Shown: positions 1 to 10,130 of the stretch, piece after piece
Position numbering within the stretch: position 1 is the first letter of the stretch
Layout: every line of letters starts with the position of its first letter
NCBI GenBank assembly: GCA_014529385.2
Contig: CM043962.1
Coordinates: 84,159,621 to 84,223,620, forward strand
Length of the DNA stretch: 64,000 nucleotides
Origin: Adiantum capillus-veneris
Taxonomy: Eukaryota; Streptophyta; Polypodiopsida; Polypodiales; Pteridaceae
Direction: 5' to 3'
Translations under genes and position numbers: made by a program
The notes under the pieces: generated by a model
The model's input: the letters and a program-made list of their open reading frames with translations, nothing else
What the model was told of the DNA's origin: nothing
The model's database searches: none

Positions 1-222
1 TCAAACCATGAGACAGGTGGGTATCCATGTAGCTCGGGCGAATCACAAATCCATCTTCAGATAGTTTAGGAAATTTTCTTTGTAGTCGGGCCATCTTCAT
101 GCCCAATTCTTGTGTAGGGTCTACCCATGTCCTCTTAGTATCCAACTGTATAAGATCCTGACGGATGATTTTATTAATCTCCGTTCGTGTAATTGCCAGT
201 GATGGAGCCGCAAGAGAGTATT
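1..222 (-). CDS. Partial open frame, unrecognised, running off the left edge
   Basis: Reading the minus strand from about 222 down to base 1, one frame stays open for about 70 codons and leaves the window. The composition looks protein-like rather than simple-sequence: it includes TEINKIIRQDL, DTKRTWVDPTQEL and RLQRKFPKLSEDGF. No start codon can be assigned, because upstream the frame enters the GA/CT tract at 226-250. I recognise no family; a gag-like or host exon fragment is possible. Seen: the open frame. Inferred: that it is or was coding. Confidence 0.3.
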
Positions 223-225
223 GGA

Positions 226-517
226 AGAGAGAGAGAGAGAGAGAGAGAGAAGGGGGGGAGAGGGGTCCGCAAGGGAAGGGAAGGTTTGGGCACACTGGGG
301 GGGGGATTGTGAGAGGGGAGAGTGGAGTGTAGTTTTTTTTTTTTTTTTTTTTAAAGGGAAAGAAAGGGAGAGAGAGGAGTGCTTAGGCTTGCATGGTTTT
401 TTTTTTTTGGGGGGGGGGGGGCCTAAGCACTCCTCTCTCCTCCCTTTATTTCCCTTTAAAAAAAAAAAAAACTACACTCCACTCCCCCCTCTCACAGTCT
501 CTCCCCTCCCCTCCCCC

Positions 518-582
<65 letters not shown>

Positions 583-600
583 ACAAGTTTGAGAGTCTAA
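226..600. repeat. Long imperfect inverted repeat bounded by GA and CT microsatellites
   Basis: A left arm at about 296-388 pairs with a right arm at about 421-505 (GCCTAAGCACTCCTC reads back as GAGGAGTGCTTAGGC). The arms carry T and A homopolymers and GGAGTGTAG/CTACACTCC blocks, with only a few mismatches over about 90 bases. The 32-base centre is T-rich then G-rich. Outside the arms lie (GA)n at 226-250 and C31 plus (CT)n at 519-580, so the symmetry roughly extends through the simple repeats. Open frames here are simple-sequence artefacts. Confidence 0.75.
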
Positions 601-960
601 GTACCACACACTTCTAGAGTGCTCAGCTTTTGGTCACATGTAAACTTAATTCCTTCACATTTTCAACCATGACCTAGACCTACACACTTTCCTCTCCCAG
701 CCATAGCGTGGGCTCTCCATTGCGATTCTGATCACCACAATTTTGGACCATCAAGAATAACTCATCAGTGACACAAATACTACATCACATGTAACTTTGG
801 TCCCATATGTCATATCCCATATGTCCCATGTAGCTTTGGTCTCATATGTCATACGATAAACAAATCTATCTATCTCCCTCTCCCTCCCCCGCTGGCCCCT
901 CCCTTCCCTCTCTCTCTCTCTCTCTCTCTCTCTCCCCTCTTTCTCTCTCATTTTCCTTTG
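584..960 (+). pseudogene. 5'-truncated LINE copy: 3' end only
   Basis: Translated on the plus strand, 584-810 gives a protein colinear with the end of the minus-strand LINE ORF2 at 1,701-1,925: the shared blocks are YHTLLECSAF, LDLHTFLSQP, GLSI and SHVTLVP. Several in-frame stops and one changed residue of the zinc-knuckle region show it is dead. After the coding part comes a 3' UTR and a TCTATCTATC(CT)n tail much like that of the full copy. It is therefore a second, inverted copy of the same LINE family that kept only about 370 bases, the usual product of incomplete reverse transcription. Confidence 0.8.
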
Positions 961-1362
961 TACCCATGCATTGTATTATATCCACCAAGATTGTATTAGT
1001 TTGGTCTCATATGTCATTTTTACCTTATGAAAATCCTTAATACAACATTTCATTCCATTTCTCTCTAGGGTTGGAGGGACTCAAGGGGGGGGTGGTGTGG
1101 TGGGAGTAAAGAGAGAGAAAAGGAATAGGGGGTGGGGAGAGAGGTGGCAAGTGGAGGGGGGCAGAGAGAGAGAGAGGGATAGGGAGAGCAAGATAGGAGG
1201 ACATATATATATATATATATATTTATTTATTTATTTTATTATTTATTTATTTATTTATTTAGAGAGAGAGAGAGATGGGGGGGGGGGGGGGGGGAAGGAT
1301 CGGAGCTAGGGAAGAGGGAGGACTTAGAGCAAGAGGTGAGGGCCAGAGAGAGGAAAGAGGTG

Positions 1363-1393
<31 letters not shown>

Positions 1394-1564
1394 AGAGAGA
1401 GAGAGGGAGGAATGGGTTGGAGGGATCATGAGAGGGCGAGAAGGGGAGCGGTGAGAGGGTCTGATTAAAAAAAAAAAAACCAAAGCACTAGCAAAATTGC
1501 TAATGTTTTAGTTTTTTTAGAGAGACAGAGAGAAGAGAGGAGAATTTTAACGTTATAGAAAAGT

Positions 1565-1640
<76 letters not shown>
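960..1640. repeat. Low-complexity block: GA, TA, TTTA, G and CA/TA tracts
   Basis: Between the two inverted LINE 3' ends lies mostly simple sequence: GA-rich DNA (1,095-1,195), (TA)n and (TTTA)n at 1,203-1,260, (GA)n, a G run at about 1,276-1,294, more GA at 1,370-1,400, then (CA)n(TA)n(GA)n at 1,565-1,648. I see no gene; the open frames here encode only repeats of Arg-Glu or Ser-Leu. Confidence 0.8.
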
Positions 1641-1652
<12 letters not shown>

Positions 1653-1700
1653 TAGATAGATAGATAGATTTTATTATCGTCCTCGGAGGTCAAATATGAC

Positions 1701-2791
1701 CTATGGGACCAAAGTTACATGTGATGTAGTATGTGTATGGCTGATGAGTGACTCTCGATGCTCAAAAATTGTAGTGATGAGAGTCGCAATGGAGAGCCCA
1801 CACTTTGGCTGGGAGAGGAAAGTGTGTAGGTCTAAGTTATGGCTGAAAATGTGAGAGAAGCAAGTTCGGATGTGATCAAAAGCTGAGCACTCTAGTAGTG
1901 TGTGGTACTCAGACTCTCGAACTTGCAGTGAGCATAATGTGCACAATCGATTTGACTCTTCTCCATCGCCCCAACGCCCTATCTCGCATCGAAGGAAATG
2001 GGAGCTAAGCCGAATTGCTGCGATAGTGCGTATCGCGGACAAGGGAATAGGCTCAAGCATGTAAGTGTGAGTACGGTTTCCTCTCTCAGCGAAGAACATG
2101 GTTTTGTAGTTGGGGCAATATAGGTGGTGTAATGTATGAAGCGTGACCCACCGGATTTCTCCCAAGCCGTAATACATTGGCGTTGTAGAAAAGCTTCATT
2201 CACTTGAGAGTCAATTGAAGCATCATGTAGCAAGTGTAATGCATCCCATCTCCCAAACCACTTCTTTATGTCTTGCATCCATCCCGTGCTCAAGATCTTG
2301 CTTTTATGCGTCTTTTGAACTTTTTTGCTTGCTTCCCATGCAATTGTAGGAAGTCGATGTGAGGGGTTTTGACGCATCTTTATCATGTACTCCACAACCC
2401 TTTCCATGCCCATAACCTCAATTGGAAGAGATCCCGACTCAAGAAGTAAAGCATATATGGTGTTTGTGTCTTAACTTGGAGAAAGTTTGTAAGAAAACGC
2501 TTTTGGACATTCTCAAACTCTTTCCAAGTAGACTTTGAGATGCTCCCGCCCCGCACACACTTCAACTCCATAAAGAAGAACCGGTGTCACCAATGCATCA
2601 AAAAGATACTTCTTGAGAACCCAACACTTGATGTTTCCCGCATTACACATGTTCTCAAATGCATAATATGCTCTCTTTCCCCGCTTCCAAACGACGCATA
2701 GCACATTCATGCCACTTGTGATTGGATGGAACCTCAAGGCAAAGGTACTTAAAGCTCTCAACAACTTCAAGTGTCTCGTTGTTGTACACAA
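1701..2791 (-). pseudogene. LINE ORF2 C-terminal region with CCHC zinc knuckle (frameshifted)
   Basis: Four overlapping frames (2,791-2,513, 2,571-2,383, 2,413-1,979, 2,177-1,701) continue the RT thumb (KCWVLKKYLFDALVTPVLLY) and end with CTLC...EYHTLLEC, a C-x2-C...H-x4-C knuckle typical of the zf-RVT-like end of plant LINE ORF2. Each switch is a frameshift without a nearby stop in the true frame. The last 60 residues match the inverted copy at 584-810. Confidence 0.8.
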
Positions 2792-3658
2792 TGCATGGCT
2801 TCTCCTTATGGTTGGTTTTCACAAGCATAACCTTTGTTTTGGATTCATTTACAATCAGCCCACTATGCAAGCAAAAGTTCTCAAGGACAACCATAAGCTT
2901 TTGTGCATCTTCTAAAGTGTGTGCTAGAAGCACTACATCATCCGCATACAACAAAAGCATGATTACCGCATTGCAAATAGTGACCTCTTCAATGCCTTCT
3001 TCTTGCATAAAGTCAAGTACCATTTGTTCCAATTGATCGATGCATAGACCAAAGAGAGTTGGTGACAATGGACATCCTTGTTTAACCCCAATAGTGCTTA
3101 CAAAAATTTCTGAAATTTCTCTTCCCATGCGCAATTGACAAATCACCTTCTCATAGATTCGAGAAACCGCAAGCATAAACTCACTTGGCACTTGGAGTTC
3201 TTCCATCCTTCTCCACAAATTGTTACGTGGAATCATATCAAAGGCTTTCTTAAAGTCCACAAAACAACAATACAATCGCTTGCCTTTCAACCGACTTTCC
3301 TCCATGAGAACACGAAGAGTGACAAGATGATCAATGGTGCTATGGCATCGACGAAAACCCGCTTGTCCCTTTGCACGCTTGTCATTCTCTTCAGCCCAAT
3401 CACTCAATTTCATCTCCATTATGCACCCAAACAACTTTGCCATAAGAGACCCAATCATTATAGTCGGTAGTTGCTTACATTCTTTACATCCCCTCCTTTA
3501 TGCAAAGGCTTAACCCAATTAGTACTCCAATCATAAGGCATACCATGTTGAAGTGCAAGGTTGAACATATCACACATCCACTCATGGGTAAAATCTCCCG
3601 TCCATTTGATCATCTCCGGCTTGATACCTTGAAGATCTCCCGCTTTGCGAGTGGCCAA
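2655..3658 (-). pseudogene. LINE ORF2 reverse transcriptase (frameshifted)
   Basis: The segment 3,658-3,458 holds the N-terminal RT block (WVKPLHKGGD, NVSNYR). It is out of frame with 3,458-2,655, which carries AGFRRCHSTIDHL, CCFVDFKKAFD with the first catalytic Asp, GVKQGCPLSPTLF, and LYADDVVLLA with the YADD box. The two frames meet at 3,458 through a shared TAATG, another one-base shift. RT copies the element RNA at the nicked target. Motif order and wording are those of plant LINEs. Confidence 0.9.
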
Positions 3659-5093
3659 CTTTCAAGCCCACCGCATACATCCTCAATAGTAAAAAAAGAC
3701 GGCATACATGGGAGTGAACCATAAAATGGCATTTTTTCAGTATTTTCTTGCTCATATAATTGCCTACAATGTGTGTACATATCCACTAGACTCAAGTTAC
3801 CAAAATTCTCAACCCGCTTGCCTCTCAAGTTTCTCCAAAATCTTCCACATGCATGTGCCTTTTCTTGGACTTGAAATTCTTGTTGCTTTACTTCCCATCT
3901 TCTTCTCTTCTTTTGAATCAATGCCTTGTATGTATGCAAATGACTTTGATAGTTGTCTTTGTCCATAGTTGCATCAAGCTTTATCAAGGACTTTCGAGCA
4001 TCTTGACATTCTTTATCAAACCACCTTTTGCGTGATCTATCTTTGTTGATACCATGGAGATGCTTTATGGCAAAGCATTCTTCCGCACAAGAACAAATAG
4101 CTTTCTTGAAAGCTTCCCATTTAGTTTCCAATGGTGCATCACATTGAAGCTTTGTCATCCATAATTTTTGCTCAACCATTTCAATGTACATTGGTGCCCG
4201 TTTGAAATCCATACATAGTGATAACTTCTCTTTCCTTTGGCTGAGATTATCATGCTTAGTTGCTTCTCCACATGAAAGGTCAATACATAAGGTGCGATGG
4301 TCGGATTCCGGGGTCCATTGACCAAACATAAAACTCTTTATGCGATACATGATGGCTTCAGAGAGTAGCATATAGTCAATCACACTATCCCCATTATGTC
4401 TTCTACATGTAAATCCATTGGTTCCACTCCACAAAGATACACCATTGGCAATGAGCATACCCGTGCTATTACACATGTGTAAAAGTAACTTTCCATAGTG
4501 ATCCGGCTCTTTCTCATCCATTGAAGTACGATCATACAAGTGAACTTCCTCCAACTCCCTTGAAATGTATGGCATATCAAATTGTTGAGTATCATGTTGC
4601 AATGTTTTTGTGCGAGCATTCATATCCCCAAATACAATAACATCACCTTCACCTTTGAAATAAGCAATGTCCTCTTCCAAATCAGAAAATGGTTGATCTC
4701 TATCCATGCAAGCATAAAAGGGAGAATCATGATGAGGAATGTAGCAACCGGCTACAAAAATGGGTGCTCTTTTGGTGTCATAATTTTCAGCCATACATAA
4801 CGTTTGTACTTGTCATCTTTCACAATTGATACAAAATCTTCCAATCCTTTCTTAACCATACATGCTAACCCTCCTTGTCCTCTTCGTTGCTTGAGATTCT
4901 TTGACCACATCAATGAATGTACATTGTAATCCTCCAAGCCGTTAATCCTTTGTGTATCATGCTCCCAAGTTTCAACAAGAAGTACAACATCGGCTTTGCT
5001 TGTTAGTTCATCAATGCCAACCCCCGCATTCCATGGGTATCCATTACAATTCCAAAAGCATATTTTCAATTGTAACTCGGTCTCATAGGTCAC
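3610..5093 (-). pseudogene. LINE ORF2 N-terminal part: APE-type endonuclease (frameshifted)
   Basis: Two frames, 5,093-4,752 and 4,794-3,610, join around 4,780 by a one-base shift. Together they show the endonuclease/exonuclease/phosphatase motifs in order: ICFWNCNG, VVLLVETW with the metal-binding Glu, GCYIPHH, IVFGDMNAR with Asp and Asn, SVIDYMLLSE and ESDHRTL. This domain nicks the target DNA to prime reverse transcription. The following 200 residues (KRRRWEVKQQEF, CGRFWRNLRGKR) are the usual linker before the RT. All catalytic residues are visible; the frameshift is the only defect seen. Confidence 0.85.
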
Positions 5094-5099
5094 GCATCC

Positions 5100-5675
5100 C
5101 TATTTGCTTGAGAGACTTGCCTCCTCCTTGGGCACATTTTCTTCATGAGAGATCTCCTTGTTTTTATTATTCTTTTCCTCATATGCCTTGCGACGCATAT
5201 TTTGTTGCTTAATAGTGCGATCTTCACATACAAAACATTTTGTATCCCTCAAATAGATCCAACTATTATCAAGGATAATCTTTCGCTTGGTCTCATCCGG
5301 CATGGTGCATACAATTGGCCGTTCTCCCGAGCGAGGAGCTCCTTGCTTCCCCACTCTATGTGCTCCATAGACCATAACTCCGGACATGCCAAAGTGGGTT
5401 TTGAAGAAATCTTCAATAACAATGGCAAGAGAAGGAGGTGTCTCTAACTTCTCTTCGGGAATTCCACGAATAACAATGTTCTTGGAACGTCGCTCCCGTT
5501 CCTTCAACTCCTCCACATCCACATTCTCAACATTCTTTGTTTGAACCATAGCTTGCATGAGTGAGGAATTAGAAACCACATTGCTACCACATACATCAGC
5601 CCAAGACTTGTTTGTGCATACATTTTTCATGTCGCATACATCCCGGCTCATAGTGTCAAATTTCTCCTCTTTCAT
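5100..5675 (-). CDS. LINE ORF1 C-terminal part: RRM-like RNA-binding domain
   Basis: 191 codons. After a short linker, residues 60-160 read ERERRSKNIVIRGIPEE, then YGAHRVGK, ERPIVCTMPDETKRKIIL and LRDTKCFVCEDRT. This is the pattern of the ORF1 RRM plus C-terminal domain: a beta strand with IVIRG, a GxxRVGK block, then the basic KRxIL stretch. The last 30 residues are Lys/Glu-rich. It ends in TAG at 5,102-5,100. The codons after that TAG continue in the same frame straight into ORF2, with GTG rather than ATG as the first plausible start, so readthrough or a lost ATG must be considered. Confidence 0.75.
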   Translation of the reverse strand: MKEEKFDTMSRDVCDMKNVCTNKSWADVCGSNVVSNSSLMQAMVQTKNVENVDVEELKERERRSKNIVIRGIPEEKLETPPSLAIVIEDFFKTHFGMSGVMVYGAHRVGKQGAPRSGERPIVCTMPDETKRKIILDNSWIYLRDTKCFVCEDRTIKQQNMRRKAYEEKNNKNKEISHEENVPKEEASLSSK

Positions 5676-6049
5676 ACATGGTCATGCTCTACTTTGCTCA
5701 TCCGCTCCTTCAAAGCATTCAAGTCCACAAGAGAGCGTTTACATTCCTTGACTTCCTCTTCAAGTTGCATCAAACGTGTTGTTTGCATCTCAAGTGTCCT
5801 CTTGAGATTCTCATTCTCAACCACAAGTACCCTTAGTGTGCCATTCTCCATTGCAAGTGCTCGTAAGTCTTCGCCTTGTTTGTTTACGGTCTCTTGCAAT
5901 GATACCAAGTACGCCATGATCATGGTTTCCGATGTCGTTGGTTGGGTGGTTGTGTTGCTATCTCCATACTTAGGAGATTTTGGATCATTTTCCACAATGG
6001 TTGTGGACCTTGTTGAAGAAGAAGAACCCTTGCGAGTGCCGGAAGACAT
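5672..6049 (-). CDS. LINE ORF1 N-terminal part: Ser/Thr-rich leader and coiled coil
   Basis: 125 codons starting MSSGTRKGSSSS. Residues 1-40 are Ser/Thr-rich and basic. From about residue 48 to the end comes a heptad-like coiled coil (LQETVNKQGEDL, LKRTLEMQTTRLMQLEEEV, LKERMSKVEH). This layout, a disordered head followed by a trimerising coiled coil, is typical of LINE ORF1 proteins, which package the element RNA. The frame ends at 5,672 in a TGA that overlaps the next ATG as ATGA. The following segment continues the same protein logically, so the overlap is more likely a one-base shift inside ORF1 than a real gene boundary. Confidence 0.75.
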   Translation of the reverse strand: MSSGTRKGSSSSTRSTTIVENDPKSPKYGDSNTTTQPTTSETMIMAYLVSLQETVNKQGEDLRALAMENGTLRVLVVENENLKRTLEMQTTRLMQLEEEVKECKRSLVDLNALKERMSKVEHDHV

Positions 6050-6274
6050 TGTATGTAAAATAGGAGATGAGAATCAATTTTGTTGAACCTGTTCACTTTG
6101 GAAATGCTGCTACAGAAATGCCTTCCATAACTCTGAAAATTTCTGTCTTTACATCAATGCGTAGAGGACTTCGTGCTCTTCGATTGAGGCTATAGATCAC
6201 CCAAATCGGAGTTCGGATGAAGAAGTTATGATCAAAAGAGTGGACTGCTGTCTACTAGGTCAAAAAACGGCTGC

Positions 6275-6277
<3 letters not shown>
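6050..6277 (-). other. Presumed LINE 5' UTR
   Basis: Non-coding stretch between the ORF1 start and the GA tract. It holds no open frame of note. By position it is the 5' UTR and internal promoter region of the LINE; the exact 5' end cannot be fixed from one copy. Confidence 0.4.
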
Positions 6278-6790
<513 letters not shown>

Positions 6791-7299
6791 TTGGCTACTC
6801 CAGTGGATGTAGAAGGGACGGAAATTGCGGTGGTGGTAGGAGTAGGGCGGCACATGGTGGTAGTAAGTTAGCACCACTAACCACCAGTGGTGGGCTAGGG
6901 TGGTGGGTGGTGATGGTTGATAAGGGGCAGCAATGGGAGGTAGTGGTGGTGAGATGAAAAAGAAAAAAAAGCTCGCTCCTTAACCGTCCCCTGGTGGGAG
7001 GAATTGGCAACATTTGCATCAGAAGAGGGGGGACTTAGCATGCTGGTTTGCTTTGGAAAGTGTATTATGTAAAGGAAGCTATGTCCATATCTTGACCCCA
7101 ACAATCGATGCATACACATTCATGTTAGCAAGGTTTTCGTGTCAGTGAGTCATCTCTAGAGAACGCACCAAGTAGGCTTACTATCTCTCTCTCTATCTCT
7201 CTACCACTATGATTTGCCACCTCGTCGAAAATAAGGTTGCTGTAAATACTGCAAGAGAATAATTCTCCCTCACACCCCCGAGGGTTTTCATCACCTGCC

Positions 7300-7300
<1 letters not shown>
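6791..7300. other. No gene seen; GGT-rich then unique sequence
   Basis: 6,820-6,955 is rich in GGT/GTG triplets; 6,960-7,180 looks unique with no convincing frame. Nothing recognisable. Confidence 0.5.
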
Positions 7301-7766
<466 letters not shown>

Positions 7767-8112
7767 CCTAACACTTGTGTCGCTTCTCCCCATACACCTT
7801 CCTTTTCTCTTGCTCTTTGTGTGCATGTAAATGCTTGCAGAGGTGTGTGCCCACAACGTATAGTGTGTTGCAAAGAGGACATAATTGGGGTGGTGTGTGA
7901 GTCGGGAAGGGTGATCTGAGCTATTAGATGCACACGAGCTAAGTAGTGATTTTGGTGGGCAGGAGATTATTGTTTTGTGTGAAAAGGTTGTTCTGTTAGT
8001 GAAAATTAGCCGATTTCAAGGTGTTATATGAGAGTTTAAGGGTGTTGCAGATACCTTGAGCTATAGGTAGGCATTGTATTATGTGTCAGGTGTGTTCCTC
8101 ATTCCCCCTCTC
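7767..8112 (+). repeat. E1 5' LTR, 3'-terminal part only
   Basis: Starts matching the 3' LTR at TTGTGTCGCTTCTCCCCAT and stays colinear to TGTTCCTCATTCCCCCTCTC, with many substitutions and small indels. Nothing upstream of about 7,767 matches, so the U3 and most of the rest are lost. The LTR proper probably ends in CA at 8,100-8,101. Confidence 0.8.
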
Positions 8113-8118
8113 CATCTT

Positions 8119-8136
8119 CTGGTGCCCCCATTGAGG
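8119..8136 (+). promoter_or_regulatory. Possible E1 primer binding site
   Basis: TGGTGCCCCCATTGAGGA follows the LTR end by about 18 bases. A TGG start is what a tRNA 3' CCA would pair with. The tRNA is not identified and the distance is a little long, so this is tentative. Confidence 0.3.
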
Positions 8137-8190
8137 AGCAATTGATTGCTCGTTGATTTTGATCAAAGAAGGTTTACTCCACCGAGTAGA

Positions 8191-9290
8191 GATGGAACCA
8201 CAAAGGTGTGGACCAGTTTTCACCAGAGATGAAGACTCGGAGGAGTGGATGACCGATTTCAAGCATATGCCAAATGAAGATAGCAAGACACAAACAATTC
8301 CGCTGCTAATGCGGGCAAGAGAAAAGATATAGTTCTATGCCTTGAAAGGGAAACCAAGACTTATGTGGCCGGTTTTGCGGGATATTTTTTGCATGACTTT
8401 TGTAAGGAGTTATCCTCTGTCAATCTGGATAGAAAACTAAAGAATGTGAAGCAAGATGTGAACGAGGAGTTCGGTGTTTTCCTCAACTGCTTTGAGGAAT
8501 GGTGGAGAGACTTTGCAATTGCCATGCAATTGGCTAATGGTGGTGAGTATTTTAAATTGGAAAAATTTATAGCTTGTTTGCATCGCAAAGTTCATGAGAT
8601 GATGGATTTCAAGATCTTGGATAATTACAACGAAGCGATCGCTATTGCATGGGCAAAGAACCGGGGCAAAGAACTGGAAAATTAAAAACAATATTAAGCA
8701 AGGCGCGTTGGGATACGAAGCAATGGTTCCCAATCCTACTCGAAGTTTGAGGGAAGAAGTTCGAGTGGAGAACCATAAAAAATGGGGGGTGGCAACCATT
8801 CCTCAACAATGGGTACGTACGGTTCAAGATTTATCTGAGAAAATGCAAGAATTGCATTTAAGTGTTATGTATACAGGCGAGACAAGGACATGAAGAGGCA
8901 GGGCTAGGCAGATGCCCGGCAGGTGTTATAATTGCGGAGAGGAGGGCCACTATGCTTAAGATTTTCCTCATCCGTCAAGGGAAAGGGGCAATATGTATCC
9001 TCTGTTTGGCCGAGGCAGGGGGCAAGCACAATTTAATGGTAAAAAAAGGGTGAAGCAAGCAGTTGAGAACCAAGAACCACCGACTGTGTCAGGTAATGAT
9101 AAAGTGCAAAGAGTTAATATTATTGGTGTTGACAAGCAGGAGGTTGATATTATGGCCGACAAAAGAGCAAGAGGCAAAAGAGAGACCAAGACGGAACGAC
9201 AAACTAGAGCAAGAAAGGGTAAAGAGAAGATGAACAAAGGTCGAGAACAACCAAAGTCAAGCAAGAGGAGGCAAAGATGAAAGATTACAC
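8191..9290 (+). pseudogene. E1 gag with damaged zinc knuckle
   Basis: A start at 8,191 (MEPQRCGPVF) opens a gag-like frame broken by a stop near 8,328; the frame at 8,365-8,685 continues with a capsid-like helix-rich part (FLNCFEEWWRDFAIAM). At about 8,917-8,970 the nucleocapsid knuckle reads CYNCGEEGHYA, then a stop, then DF: a TAA replaces a sense codon and Phe stands where the last Cys should be. A Lys/Arg-rich tail (8,993-9,280) follows. Gag would form the particle and package RNA; this copy cannot. Confidence 0.7.
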
Positions 9291-9379
9291 AGAAAGATTT
9301 TTAGATGGGGCACGGTAATCATGAATACAACCTGGTAAGAGATGTTCAAAATTAAAAAGCTAACATCATTTTTGGGCAG

Positions 9380-10020
9380 TTGCTTGCATTAAACCCTAAA
9401 TTAACGAGACAATGGCCAACCAGTGTTAGCACAAGTCTTCCCCAAGTAAGAGGAGATGTGTATGTTGTACATAATCTAGCCTTGAGGGTGGGTAGTCCAA
9501 CCGATGTGCTTCTAGTGGTGGAAGTTTTGCTTCAAAAGAAGAAGCATATACAAGCATATATTGATAGTGGTGCCCAGATCTGTGTGATCACCAAATCTTC
9601 TATGAGGGATATTGTATTAAAGTTGTAGTCAGGTCCAATGTGCAAATGAGAAGAAGCATATGCAAGCATATATTGATAGTAGTGCCCAGATCTGTGTGAT
9701 CACCAAATCTGTTATGAGGGATATTGTATTAAAGTTGTAGTCAGGTCCAATGTGCAAATGAAGATGGCCAACCATGCCAAAGCTTTATGTTTGGGAGTGG
9801 TGCAGGATGTGAAGTTAAAGGTCATGGGAATTGATTGCTTAATTGATTCTTTGTCATGAAAGCAGGTGAAAATGCTTACCTAGTTATATTGGGGAGGCTG
9901 TGGTTGTTGGCAATTGGGGCCAAACAAGATTGGGAGAAGGGGGTATTTACCCTACCACATTGAGAGAATGGAGAGTGGATTGTTTTTGACCTGAGGACTA
10001 GAGAGAGCCACTTTCATCCG
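9380..10020 (+). pseudogene. E1 retroviral-type aspartic protease, with internal tandem duplication
   Basis: 9,380-9,628 ends in YIDSGAQICVITKSSM, the DSG active site of the gypsy protease, which cuts the Gag-Pol polyprotein. It stops at 9,626-9,628. A second copy of the same block begins at about 9,650 and reads DSSAQ instead of DSGAQ, so the Gly next to the catalytic Asp is lost, and then continues with MKMANHAKALCLGVV and LVILGRL-like residues that belong after the active site. E3 carries the same protease family. Confidence 0.75.
9538..9761 (+). repeat. Tandem duplication of about 112 bases across the E1 protease active site
   Basis: 9,538-9,648 and 9,650-9,761 are near identical: GAAGAAGCATAT at each start, CCAGATCTGTGTGATCACC inside, and GTCAGGTCCAATGTGCAAATG at each end. 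The first copy keeps DSG; the second has DSS. Only the second copy joins smoothly to the downstream protease sequence. Confidence 0.9.
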
Positions 10021-10130
10021 GAAGCAAGGGGTGATAACAGGGATTCTAGCACCAGCTAGAATATGAGACTGAGTCAACTTATGATGAAGGTTCCACCAAT
10101 GTTGAAGAGGAAGACAGTGATAAAGACCTA

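Larger units (their letters stand above)
1640..6250 (-). mobile_element. Non-LTR retrotransposon (LINE), nearly full length, frame-broken
   Basis: Reading 6,250 to 1,640 on the minus strand gives the order of a LINE: a 5' UTR of about 200 bases, ORF1 with a coiled coil and an RRM-like nucleic-acid binding part, ORF2 with an APE-type endonuclease, a reverse transcriptase, and a C-terminal CCHC zinc knuckle, then a short 3' UTR ending in (TCTA)n(CT)n instead of poly-A. No LTRs flank it. Counting frames, there are about eight frameshifts and one in-frame TAG between 6,049 and 1,701, but almost no other stops. The element cannot make full proteins as read. The 5' side abuts a (GA)n tract at 6,278. 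Confidence 0.9.
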
